DNA of 64,000 bases from Chlorobiota bacterium. Lineage in GTDB: Bacteria > Bacteroidota > Ignavibacteria > Kapaibacteriales > NICIL-2. The position numbers and the translations under genes were made by a program. The stretch is taken from the NCBI GenBank assembly GCA_026415505.1, contig JAOAGY010000032.1, positions 186,001 to 250,000 on the forward strand, in the 5' to 3' direction. Each line of letters starts with the position of its first letter. Position 1 is the first letter of the stretch. Shown piece by piece: positions 42,213 through 52,575 of the stretch. The notes under the pieces were generated by a model. That model searched no databases and was not told the DNA's origin. It saw only the letters and a program-made list of their open reading frames with translations.

Positions 42213-43652
42213 ATGCGCAATGTGCGTCTTCTGCTGTGCAGCCTTTGTAGCTGCTGTGCTCTCTATGCGCAGTTCGACGATGCACTCGGTATCGTCGAAC
42301 GTCCTGACTCCAGCAGCATCGTTCGGCTATTGACGGTCGAAGGCGATACATTGACAGTCGAGGCATACCTTGCGCGTGTACGCACGTATCACCCAGACAT
42401 ACGCATTGCTGCTGCTGGTATCGAACGTGCACGTGGCGTCGAAACGAGCGCGTGGGGATTGCTCGATCCACGCATCCGTGCTCACTATTCGACAAAGAAC
42501 TACTATGGAGGCTTGAAAAACAATGAGCTCGGAGCTACACTGAATTTGCCGCTCTATTGGGGGCAACAGATTTCGATCGGCTATCGGCGTGCCACAGACT
42601 TTTTCGATACCGACTACACCACCGGCAGCGACGGCGAACCCAGCATCGCATTGAGTATTCCGCTGGTTCGGAACGTTCAAACCGATGCTGTGCGTACAGC
42701 GATTGCGCGTAGCGAACAAGGCATCATCCTTGCAGAAGCACAGCTCGATGAACGCAGGAATTCTCTCAGTCTTGCTGCTGTGACCGAGTATTACGGATGG
42801 GTTGCATCACGAGCGCGCTACGATATCGCTGCCGATTTGTTCGAGATCATCAACGAGCGCTATCGCTGGATTCGTTCCGAGATCGAGCGTGGCGAGCGTG
42901 CACCGGTGGATTCCATCGAAATTTTGCAAGAGCTGTTTCGGCGACGCGCACTACTTGCGCGAGCTCGCAATCTCGTCGAACGTTCCCTTTTGACCGTGGC
43001 GATATATCTGTGGGGAGACGACGAGCGTTCTATGGTCGAGCGTTTTGTGCCGGAGCCGTTCCCGACACCGGAGTTACTCGATCCAGTGCAGGTAGCTTTC
43101 GACCGCTCGCGTGCGCTCCAGCGCCGACCCGAAATGCGTCGTTTGTTTGCCGAGCGTGAGCAGCTCACGTTCGATCTACGTTTGGTTCGTGAATCATTCA
43201 AACCGAACCTTGCTGCGAAACTTTCACTCTACTCCCCAGGTTGGACAACGCCGATCGATCAGATGCCGACATACTGGAAGGCAGGCGTCGATTTCGAATT
43301 GCCTCTGATGTATCGCGCACCCAGTGGACAGCAGCAACAAGTTATCGCTCAGCAGACGCAAATTGAAGCACTGATTGAGTTGCAGCGCAGGCGAATCGAA
43401 AACGATGTGTCGCTTGCAGCCGCATCGGTGAACGCGACCTATGAACAAGCAGTCCTCGCCCGTGCGGAACGGCGTGCGGCTGAAATGATGGTGGAAGCCG
43501 AACGCCGATTGTTCGAGCGCGGCGAATCCGATCTGTTGCGGCTCAATTTGCGCGAGCGCTTGCTCGCCGAGGCTCGCGAGCGCGAAGTCGAAGCACTCCA
43601 CTCGCACGCCGTTGCTCGCGCTTACTATCGCTGGGCAATCGCCGACTACTGA
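42213..43652 (+). CDS. TolC-like outer-membrane efflux protein
   Basis: A 479-residue outer-membrane channel. A short signal peptide ends around residue 19 (CCALYAQ). The rest has the duplicated helical plan of TolC-family proteins, with long amphipathic helices (EAQLDERRNSLSLAAVTEYY and QRRRIENDVSLAAASVNATY) flanking beta segments (PRIRAHYSTKNYY, ELGATLNLPLYW). It would form the exit duct of the adjacent ABC/HlyD exporter. Its stop overlaps the convergent pgsA stop by seven bases. Substrate not evident; no RTX or bacteriocin-like gene lies nearby. Confidence 0.88.
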   Translation: MRNVRLLLCSLCSCCALYAQFDDALGIVERPDSSSIVRLLTVEGDTLTVEAYLARVRTYHPDIRIAAAGIERARGVETSAWGLLDPRIRAHYSTKNYYGGLKNNELGATLNLPLYWGQQISIGYRRATDFFDTDYTTGSDGEPSIALSIPLVRNVQTDAVRTAIARSEQGIILAEAQLDERRNSLSLAAVTEYYGWVASRARYDIAADLFEIINERYRWIRSEIERGERAPVDSIEILQELFRRRALLARARNLVERSLLTVAIYLWGDDERSMVERFVPEPFPTPELLDPVQVAFDRSRALQRRPEMRRLFAEREQLTFDLRLVRESFKPNLAAKLSLYSPGWTTPIDQMPTYWKAGVDFELPLMYRAPSGQQQQVIAQQTQIEALIELQRRRIENDVSLAAASVNATYEQAVLARAERRAAEMMVEAERRLFERGESDLLRLNLRERLLAEAREREVEALHSHAVARAYYRWAIADY

Positions 43653-44233
43653 TCGGTGCGTCGGAGGTAACCTGCCAAGCTCACCAGTGTCAGTGCAGCG
43701 AGCAGCCCCATTGCAATCTCGATTGCTCCCGACTCGATAACCTCGCGTGCGCGACGGGACAATGTCGTCTCAGTCCACGACGCGAGCGTCACAACAGCCA
43801 GCACTGCACTGACGAAACCCATTTGGGCGAATGTCTTCCATTTGGCAGTGCGTGTCGGACGAAGCGTTTTTCCTTCCGACCACGACCAGACACGAAGAAC
43901 TGTCGCGACGATATCCCGCACAACGACGATAGCCACCATCCACAGTGGTACGAGATCGAGCATGACAAAACCGAACAGCGCCGAGAGAACCAAGATTTTG
44001 TCCGCCAGTGGATCGAGAAAAATTCCGATCTCGGAGATTTCGCCAAAACGGCGCGCCAAGACACCGTCAACGAAGTCGGTCAATGCGGCTGCGACGAACA
44101 ACACAAACGCCCAAACATAGCACCACGGGTTGTCTTGAACGAGCAAAAAAGAAAAGATCGGTGCGACGAGAATGCGCAGTGCAGTGATGATGTTGGCGAG
44201 CGTGAAAACATTAAGTCGTGGTGCGGTGTGCAT
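43646..44233 (-). CDS. pgsA: CDP-diacylglycerol--glycerol-3-phosphate 3-phosphatidyltransferase
   Basis: A 195-residue integral membrane enzyme making phosphatidylglycerol phosphate. The CDP-alcohol phosphotransferase signature is complete: DFVDGVLARRFG...GIFLDPLADK. Membrane helices fill the rest. The ATG at 44233 fits the family length and overlaps the tpiA end by 23 bases. It is the last gene of the kdsA-lptC-tpiA-pgsA run and converges on the TolC-like gene with overlapping stops. Other CDP-alcohol phosphotransferases share the motif, but the HDxx-less PgsA-type N-terminus LANIITALRILVAPIF favours PgsA. Confidence 0.87.
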   Translation of the reverse strand: MHTAPRLNVFTLANIITALRILVAPIFSFLLVQDNPWCYVWAFVLFVAAALTDFVDGVLARRFGEISEIGIFLDPLADKILVLSALFGFVMLDLVPLWMVAIVVVRDIVATVLRVWSWSEGKTLRPTRTAKWKTFAQMGFVSAVLAVVTLASWTETTLSRRAREVIESGAIEIAMGLLAALTLVSLAGYLRRTDQ

Positions 44234-44978
44234 CGTGACTGGCTCGGATAATTGCGACAAACGATTCTGCGACGAGAGATGCAGTACCGACGAGTGCGCC
44301 ATCGACATTCGGCACGGCAAAAATTTCTGCTGCATTGTTGGCGTTGACGCTGCCGCCGTAGATAAGTGGTACGTGCGAGCATCCGTGTCCATCGAGAAAC
44401 GATCGGAGGTAAAGATGCGCTTGCTCGATTTGCTCCGGTTCGGCTGCGATGCCTGTTCCGATCGCCCACACTGGTTCGTATGCGCAGACCCATGCTCTCG
44501 AGCGATCCTGGTGCTGGGCTATGTTTCCGAGCTGCCGTCGGAGTACATCCCATGTCTGGTGCATTTGGCGTTGGTGGAGAGTTTCCCCGACGCAGACGAT
44601 CGGTATCAGGCTCGCTTCCCACGCTCTGAGCATTTTACGGAGAACTATCTCGTCGTCCTCGCCGAAGATGGTGCGGCGTTCGCTGTGACCGACGATAACA
44701 TACGAACACCCGACAGCACGGAGCATCTCGGCACTTACCTCGCCTGTGTATGCACCGTAGGGTTCGGTCCAGCAGTTCTGTCCGCCAAGTTCGATCGCCG
44801 TATCGGTGAGTTCACTGCGCACGATGGAGATGTTCACGAACGGCGGACAGAGAACGACTGTGCCTACCGAATCGAGGTGTTGCTCTGCCGATAATTCGAC
44901 GATCCGCCGCACCAGTCGGCGTGCTTGGTCAGCCAACGTGTTCATCTTCCAGTTGGCGACGATGATCGGTTTGGTCAT
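44211..44978 (-). CDS. tpiA: Triosephosphate isomerase
   Basis: A 255-residue glycolytic enzyme interconverting dihydroxyacetone phosphate and glyceraldehyde 3-phosphate. All active-site motifs are present: ANWKMN with Lys11, the catalytic His in VGHSERR, and the catalytic Glu in AYEPVWAIGTG. The phosphate-binding YGGSVN is near the C-terminus. Its ATG overlaps the lptC stop (ATGA), so it is translated with the upstream envelope genes. Confidence 0.97.
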   Translation of the reverse strand: MTKPIIVANWKMNTLADQARRLVRRIVELSAEQHLDSVGTVVLCPPFVNISIVRSELTDTAIELGGQNCWTEPYGAYTGEVSAEMLRAVGCSYVIVGHSERRTIFGEDDEIVLRKMLRAWEASLIPIVCVGETLHQRQMHQTWDVLRRQLGNIAQHQDRSRAWVCAYEPVWAIGTGIAAEPEQIEQAHLYLRSFLDGHGCSHVPLIYGGSVNANNAAEIFAVPNVDGALVGTASLVAESFVAIIRASHDAHRTTT

Positions 44979-45523
44979 GGGAGAAGATTGCCCCGAACGT
45001 GGAAAATTGTGTAGTGCTTCAAGTACTCGTCGGATTCGAAGCCGTAACCGCCTTCGACGATTTCGCCAGGACGTTCGATGCGAACGTAGTCGTTAGTCGC
45101 CAACCTGCGACGCTGATTGTCCCATCGAAGCGACGCGGTTTCGAGCCGTGTGCCTGTACTGTCGCTGATCACGATGACATGTCCGTATGCCCACATGTGG
45201 CTCGTCGCGTTCTCGACGACAGCGCTATCGCACCAGAGTCGAGCGGCACAGTGTCCTGCAGAAGAGAGAAACTCGACATACACGCTGCTATCGAGCATTG
45301 TCTGTTGCTGTGTCGAAAACCATCGGAGGCGACCAGCACGAACACGAGCTTTAGTCTGCAGGGAATCGAGAAAAACAATCTCGGTTCCGAAGAGTGTGTT
45401 GCTCGGCAACAAGTCGTAAGAGATCGGGTCGCGTGCTGGCTGTACTTCGTCAGTGCATCCCACTATCACGAGTGCGAGCACAAGCCAACTGAACGCTCCG
45501 GAACGGACCTTATGCGAGGTCAT
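44975..45523 (-). CDS. lptC: LptC-like LPS export lipoprotein
   Basis: A 182-residue protein of the LptC/YrbK family, which passes lipopolysaccharide from the LptBFG transporter to the periplasmic bridge. A lipoprotein-like signal ends in LVIVGC. The C-terminal repeats of beta-strand pattern (LETASLRWDNQRRRLATNDY, then GGYGFESDEYLKHYTIFHV) are characteristic of the LptC fold. I chose the ATG at 45523, which begins the signal and lies inside the kdsA 3' end; the frame extends further upstream only as overlap with kdsA. Lipid attachment, common in Bacteroidota-type LptC, is plausible. Confidence 0.8.
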   Translation of the reverse strand: MTSHKVRSGAFSWLVLALVIVGCTDEVQPARDPISYDLLPSNTLFGTEIVFLDSLQTKARVRAGRLRWFSTQQQTMLDSSVYVEFLSSAGHCAARLWCDSAVVENATSHMWAYGHVIVISDSTGTRLETASLRWDNQRRRLATNDYVRIERPGEIVEGGYGFESDEYLKHYTIFHVRGNLLP

Positions 45524-46310
45524 CGTCCACCCAACCACGTTCGCGTACCAGGGTATCGATTTCGACGAGCTGCTCGACAAAACGTTCTGCATACGCAAGT
45601 GGGAGCTGTGTCGCCGCATCGCTGAGTGCAGTTGCGGGATCGGGATGTGTCTCGAAAAACACGCCATCGACTCCACACGCTACCGCAGCACGCGCAATAT
45701 GAGGAATCAGCCACCGCAATCCGCCAGAAGTGTCGCCCAGGCTTGGCTGCTGCAGTGAATGCGTTGCATCGTACACAACGCGCGCACCGTATGGGCGCAT
45801 GCGTACCAGTGAGCGCATATCTACGACCAAGTCATGATAGCCGAATGTCGTCCCGCGCTCGGTAACGAGCACGCGATCGTTTCCGGTCGAGCGTACTTTC
45901 TCGATGGCTTTCGCCATATCTTCCGGAGCAGCGAATTGACCTTTTTTGATGTTGACGATTTTGCCTGTCGAACCTGCTGCCAAAAGAAGCTCTGTTTGAC
46001 GGCAGAGAAACGCTGGAATTTGCAAAGCATCCACGTAGGAAGCGACCTCGGCAGCTTCCCAGCTCTCGTGAATGTCGGTCAGCACACGAAGACCAAAGCG
46101 CTCTCGGACACGAGCGAGAATTTCCAATGCTCGATGTTTTTCGATACCGACGAACGAATGGAGACTGGTGCGGTTTGCCTTCCGATACGAAGCCTTGAAA
46201 ATCAGCTCTACGCGGAGCCGCTGGCTGATTTGCGCTAAGTGGTCAGCGACGGTAAAGGTGATCTCTTCGCTTTCGACGACGCACGGACCGGCGATGAAAA
46301 ACAGTGGCAT
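45510..46310 (-). CDS. kdsA: 3-deoxy-8-phosphooctulonate synthase, Cys-type
   Basis: A 266-residue enzyme that condenses arabinose 5-phosphate and phosphoenolpyruvate in Kdo synthesis for LPS. Motifs include FKASYRKANRTS, VTERGTTFGYHDLVVDMR and DATHSLQQPS. The N-terminus IAGPCVVES has a cysteine where the E. coli enzyme has asparagine; such Cys forms are the metal-dependent class. I take the ATG at 46310; a TTG two codons upstream is unlikely. It leads the run with lptC, tpiA and pgsA, joining Kdo synthesis with LPS transport. Confidence 0.93.
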   Translation of the reverse strand: MPLFFIAGPCVVESEEITFTVADHLAQISQRLRVELIFKASYRKANRTSLHSFVGIEKHRALEILARVRERFGLRVLTDIHESWEAAEVASYVDALQIPAFLCRQTELLLAAGSTGKIVNIKKGQFAAPEDMAKAIEKVRSTGNDRVLVTERGTTFGYHDLVVDMRSLVRMRPYGARVVYDATHSLQQPSLGDTSGGLRWLIPHIARAAVACGVDGVFFETHPDPATALSDAATQLPLAYAERFVEQLVEIDTLVRERGWVDDDLA

Positions 46311-46507
46311 TGGCAACAGTCAGTCGTTGATGTTATGGATCGTCGCAGTACAAATTTGCGATGGTATGACGTTGCACCGAGTCAGGTCGGTGCATGCGAT
46401 GCTGCTCGGTGGTGTCGAGATGCAATCTGTTCCGCTGTATTTTCGTGCTGCGTTACTCCTGCAGCAGAGCGACGCGCCGTTAGTTCGGCTATCCACGATG
46501 AGCATTT
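46311..46507. other. Divergent intergenic region between kdsA and ftsK
   Basis: This 197-base gap, among the longest in the window, separates the divergent kdsA and ftsK genes. It holds an 8-base palindrome, CAAATTTG at 46351-46358, and a near match to TAnnTTTG (TATTTTCG at 46438-46445). I see no gene or clear RNA structure; it presumably carries both promoters. Confidence 0.5.
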
Positions 46508-48991
46508 ATGTCCACACCATTGGACGACGCGACTATCGAGCGAGCCGTAGCTACTCGACAGCGACGGCGCCGGTCGTCGGCTAAGGGCGAAGAAGCCGGC
46601 TCTCGGAATGCCGCAATCGCTGGGATTCTGCTCGTTCTGGTAGCAATCCTGATCGCTTTGGCATTGGTGTCGTACTCACCTGCCGACGAAGCCAATACCG
46701 ATGTATCGCTTCGGCAGGTTGTGGAAGTATTCCGCAACAACGACGAACTCCGTGCCAAGCTGGACACAACACACAACTGGCTCGGTTTGCTCGGTGCGAT
46801 CGTCGCCGATGCTCTTATTCACGATGCCTTCGGGTACGCATCGCTATTGCTTGTCGTTCTTCCGATTCGATGGGCACGCGATCTGTTTCGTCACGGTCGT
46901 GTCCAGAACCAATCGTGGCATCGGAGTGCTCTGACGCTCGTGGTCATTGTGGCTGTATCGTTTTGGTTCGGAAGCGTGCGCTCTCTCTGGGATGGAGTGG
47001 CGGTAGAATGGAGCGGGCTTGTCGGCGAATTTCTCGCCTCGGTTTGTTCGACATTGGTCGGCAGACTCGGCACGTTGCTGATCAGTACTGTCGTGCTCTT
47101 TTTCGCTGCAGTGTTCGCAACCGGTGTGAGTTTGGTCGGGATCGTCAATCGAGCGCGCTCGATACTGGTATGGATTGTCACTTCTATTCGGGAGCATTCG
47201 AGACGTACCAAGAAAAATGCCACGATCCGAACCGAAAACACAAGCGGCAGCGAGCAGGACGACAACCCGTTTGCATTTCTTCGTAAAGTTTCTCGTACAC
47301 CTGTAGCAAGCGAAGAACCGCGCATCGTCACACCCGACGAGTCGCAGCTACCACCAGCCAAGCAAGAACCAACTCCCTCTGCCCGACAGACCGAATCACC
47401 GCCCCCAATAGAATCGCGCAAACTCACTCTTACCGTTCAACCGACACGCACTCCGACCAAAGAAGAGAAGCCTGAGCCTGTTCGCCCGTCGCTGTACGAC
47501 GAGAGCATTCTTTACACACCGCCTTCACTCGACTTGCTGACTCACAGCAAGGAAGAGCATATCATCAACGAGGAAGAGCTGAAAACCAACGCTCGTCTGT
47601 TGCAAGAAAAATTGGAAACATTCAAAATCAAAATCGAGAACGTCACGGTCATCCCGGGTCCGGTCATTACTCAGTACGAGTTCGTTCCTGCCGCTGGTGT
47701 CAAGATCAGCCAGATCGAAGCACTCGCGGACGATATCGCACTGGCGCTGAAGGCACGTGGCATTCGGATCATTGCACCGATTCCCGGTAAAGGTACCGTT
47801 GGGGTAGAAATCCCGAACCACAAACCGAGCTTAGTTCGTTTCCGGAGCATCGTCGCATCGAGATCGTTCCGTGAATTCAGCGGGGCGCTTCCTCTGGGTT
47901 TAGGCAAGACCATTACCGGAGATGTGTACTGTGCCGATCTTTCCGAGCTTCCACACCTTCTCATCGCTGGAGCGACAGGTTCTGGGAAATCAGTCGGCAT
48001 CAACACGATTATCATGTCGTTGGTTTGGCGGCTGCATCCTCGCGACTTGAAGTTCGTCATCATCGATCCAAAGAAAGTCGAGCTGACATTCTACACCAAA
48101 CTCAAGCACCATTACCTTGCGGCATCGCCCGACATTGACGAGGTCGTCGTTACATCGCCTGCGAATGCAGTCATCGTCCTCAAATCGCTCGTTGCGGAAA
48201 TGGAGCAACGCTACGATCTTCTCGCAAAGGTAGGGCAACGAAAAATCAGCGACTACAATCGCAAGCTCGCCGAAGGATCGCTCCGCGCTGGCGATGGCGC
48301 ACCATTGTTGCCGATGCCGTACATCGTCGTCGTCATTGACGAGCTCGCAGACTTGATGATGACGGCACGTTCGGAGGTCGAAGATTCGATCATTCGGCTG
48401 GCGCAATTAGCGCGTGCTGTCGGCATTCATTTGGTGGTCGCGACACAGCGTCCCTCGGTTGACGTCATCACGGGATTGATCAAGGCGAATTTCCCGGCGC
48501 GTATTGCCTACCAAGTTGCATCGAAGGTTGATTCTCGGACAATTATCGATACCGTCGGCGCCGAGCAACTTCTCGGCAATGGCGATATGCTCTTTACTCC
48601 GGGCGGACAGCGCCCGATTCGTTTGCAGAACGCCTTCATTACAACCGAAGAAGTCGAAGCGATTACCGACTTCATCGGTAAGCAGCGAGGCTACTCTACC
48701 CCGTACATGCTACCATCGGTCGCGCAACAATCTGTACGCGGTGGCGACGGCGATGGTGATTTCGATCCGCTGTTCGTAGATGCTGCGCGAATCGTTGTCC
48801 ACGCACAACAGGGTTCGACGTCGTTGCTCCAACGTCGGCTGCGTATCGGTTATTCGCGTGCTGCTCGCATCATTGACCAACTGGAAGCCGCCGGGATTGT
48901 CGGTCCATTCGATGGCAGCAAAGCACGGCAAGTTCTCCTCGACAGCGAAGCAGAACTCGATATGCGCCTTGGAGAATTGGGATTGAGTTGA
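46508..48991 (+). CDS. ftsK: FtsK/SpoIIIE-family DNA translocase
   Basis: An 827-residue septal DNA pump. Residues ~35-235 contain about four membrane helices, and a Pro/Glu/Ser-rich linker spans ~240-330. The motor follows: alpha domain near KIKIENVTVIPGPVITQYEF, Walker A AGATGSGKSVGIN, FVIIDPKKVEL, Walker B VVVIDELADLMM and ATQRPSVDVITG. The C-terminal winged-helix gamma domain (STSLLQRRLRIGYSRAARII) would recognise polar KOPS-like DNA motifs. It would act in chromosome segregation at division. It is convergent with gyrB, with 23 bases between stops. Confidence 0.95.
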   Translation: MSTPLDDATIERAVATRQRRRRSSAKGEEAGSRNAAIAGILLVLVAILIALALVSYSPADEANTDVSLRQVVEVFRNNDELRAKLDTTHNWLGLLGAIVADALIHDAFGYASLLLVVLPIRWARDLFRHGRVQNQSWHRSALTLVVIVAVSFWFGSVRSLWDGVAVEWSGLVGEFLASVCSTLVGRLGTLLISTVVLFFAAVFATGVSLVGIVNRARSILVWIVTSIREHSRRTKKNATIRTENTSGSEQDDNPFAFLRKVSRTPVASEEPRIVTPDESQLPPAKQEPTPSARQTESPPPIESRKLTLTVQPTRTPTKEEKPEPVRPSLYDESILYTPPSLDLLTHSKEEHIINEEELKTNARLLQEKLETFKIKIENVTVIPGPVITQYEFVPAAGVKISQIEALADDIALALKARGIRIIAPIPGKGTVGVEIPNHKPSLVRFRSIVASRSFREFSGALPLGLGKTITGDVYCADLSELPHLLIAGATGSGKSVGINTIIMSLVWRLHPRDLKFVIIDPKKVELTFYTKLKHHYLAASPDIDEVVVTSPANAVIVLKSLVAEMEQRYDLLAKVGQRKISDYNRKLAEGSLRAGDGAPLLPMPYIVVVIDELADLMMTARSEVEDSIIRLAQLARAVGIHLVVATQRPSVDVITGLIKANFPARIAYQVASKVDSRTIIDTVGAEQLLGNGDMLFTPGGQRPIRLQNAFITTEEVEAITDFIGKQRGYSTPYMLPSVAQQSVRGGDGDGDFDPLFVDAARIVVHAQQGSTSLLQRRLRIGYSRAARIIDQLEAAGIVGPFDGSKARQVLLDSEAELDMRLGELGLS

Positions 48992-49014
48992 TCCGAGGTC
49001 GCTGTGGCTGAGGA

Positions 49015-51039
<2,025 letters not shown>

Positions 51040-51073
51040 CTATGCTCGAAAGAGCGAGCGCTCGAAGACTGTG

Positions 51074-51081
51074 CAAAAATA
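51074..51081 (-). promoter_or_regulatory. Candidate -7 promoter element for gyrB
   Basis: The minus strand reads TATTTTTG, a perfect TAnnTTTG match, in the 119-base gap between the DciA-like gene and gyrB. The leader would be about 55 bases. Around the -33 position the minus strand has TTTTCG rather than TTTG. Confidence 0.45.
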
Positions 51082-51128
51082 CGGAATTCCAAGCCGGAAA
51101 CCGGCGAAAAGACACGAACTTCGAGTGA

Positions 51129-51419
51129 TCAGAGGATCGAGATATGGCGGACTATTTCGTGCCCGAACCGTTCGTTGAGTTTGGTGCGAATGTTTTCAGC
51201 ACGCAAACGTAGCTCGATGCGCCAGATAGGTGAATGGACGCGCACGAGCAATTCCCCATTCTGGAATGTGACTGCTTCAATCCGACGCCATACCGTTTCC
51301 CCGACGATTTGCCGGAACAGTTCTGGCAGGCGAGCTTCTTCGAGCTTTCCTCGAAGCCCGCGTTCATCGAGGAGAACTTGGAGATAATGCGAAAGCGGTC
51401 TGAAGCTATCGTTTGCCAT
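51129..51419 (-). CDS. DciA-like protein (DUF721)
   Basis: A 96-residue protein of the DUF721 family, which includes DciA, the helicase operator that helps load DnaB in bacteria lacking DnaC. The block LFRQIVGETVWRRIEAVTFQ followed by GELLVRVHSPIWRIELRLRA fits the DciA fold. The ATG at 51419 gives the usual length; an in-frame extension upstream overlaps recF. Placement between recF and gyrB is also typical of dciA in many phyla. Confidence 0.8.
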   Translation of the reverse strand: MANDSFRPLSHYLQVLLDERGLRGKLEEARLPELFRQIVGETVWRRIEAVTFQNGELLVRVHSPIWRIELRLRAENIRTKLNERFGHEIVRHISIL

Positions 51420-51439
51420 GCTGCAAAAGTACAGGCTGC

Positions 51440-52558
51440 TTAGACGCTGATTGGAAGTGCGATGTGTTGAAACATTGCTGCATCCGAAATTGCTACCGGA
51501 GTCGGTGCAGTCAAAAAAATTTGCCACAAGGAGCAATGCTCGGCGATCGCTCGACCGATCATGCGTGCATTCGCTGCATCGAGATCCGAAAAAACGTCGT
51601 CGAGCAAGAGAATCGGTGCTCGATCGGTTCGGGAATGCAGAAGTTGCGCTTCGACGATTTTTATCGCGACGAGAGCCACCTTCTGCTGACCTTGCGATGC
51701 CACTGTATGGAGCGGATAGCTATCGGCTATAAATGCGAAGATGTCACGCTGTGGACCCCATTGAGTAGTCATTCGCTGGCGATCGCTGTCGAGTAACGCA
51801 CTGACACGCTCTCGCACCGAATGCTGCAATTCATCGCGTGAATTGTTCCACAGATGGGGTTGACATTCGTGTCCGAGCCATGGAACCGCATACTCCAAGT
51901 GAAATGGAATCGGTACGTGCACGGAGTCCGAGATTACATCGGAAAGATAGCCATTGAACAGTTCGGTGAAGCGCTTTCGCTGCCAGAGAATTTCGACCGA
52001 CGATGCGAGCAGCTCTTCGGTCCACGCATCGAGTTCGGTCGAATCGTGCACATCGCTGGCGAGCAAACGATTCCGTTGTCGCAGAGCAGTTCGGTGTCTC
52101 CACAATGCGTGCTTGTACGCTCCGGAGGATTGCGCGAGGATACGATCAACGAACGCACGCCGAACTGACGGCTCTCCGACGAACAACTCGCGATGTGATG
52201 CTGCAAGGACGACGCATGGAACAAGTCCGATCAAATCCTGCGCGGTGCAATGCTCGCTCGCCGAGGTATGTATCGTTTTGCCGCTCGAATGATTGTACTC
52301 TATGGTGATCGTTAGTGGTGTGCCGATGTCGTGAACGATACGAGCACAGATCGAGTACCCCGTTGCACCATGTCGGACAAGTTCTTCGTCCCCGACGGGC
52401 AAAAATGATTTACTCATCGTAGCGGTATTGAGCGCTTCGAGGACACTGGTTTTTCCTACACCGTTCGGTCCGCTGAGTATAACCGCGCGGCTGTGAAACT
52501 GCAACGATAATGCCGAATGCGAACGGAAGTTGGTCAGATGGAGACTTTCGACGAACAT
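51440..52558 (-). CDS. recF: DNA repair/replication protein RecF
   Basis: A 372-residue SMC-like ATPase that helps load RecA at gaps. Walker A is SGPNGVGKTSVLEAL near residues 30-43, and the N-terminus LHLTNFRSH is typical. The signature-like segment ASQGQQKVALVAIKI and the Walker B ILLLDDVFSDLD lie near the C-terminus. It ends 20 bases before the DciA-like gene and begins 17 bases after ccmF on the same strand, so cytochrome maturation and DNA genes may be read together. Confidence 0.94.
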   Translation of the reverse strand: MFVESLHLTNFRSHSALSLQFHSRAVILSGPNGVGKTSVLEALNTATMSKSFLPVGDEELVRHGATGYSICARIVHDIGTPLTITIEYNHSSGKTIHTSASEHCTAQDLIGLVPCVVLAASHRELFVGEPSVRRAFVDRILAQSSGAYKHALWRHRTALRQRNRLLASDVHDSTELDAWTEELLASSVEILWQRKRFTELFNGYLSDVISDSVHVPIPFHLEYAVPWLGHECQPHLWNNSRDELQHSVRERVSALLDSDRQRMTTQWGPQRDIFAFIADSYPLHTVASQGQQKVALVAIKIVEAQLLHSRTDRAPILLLDDVFSDLDAANARMIGRAIAEHCSLWQIFLTAPTPVAISDAAMFQHIALPISV

Positions 52559-52575
52559 CGAGCCGGATAGTATTG

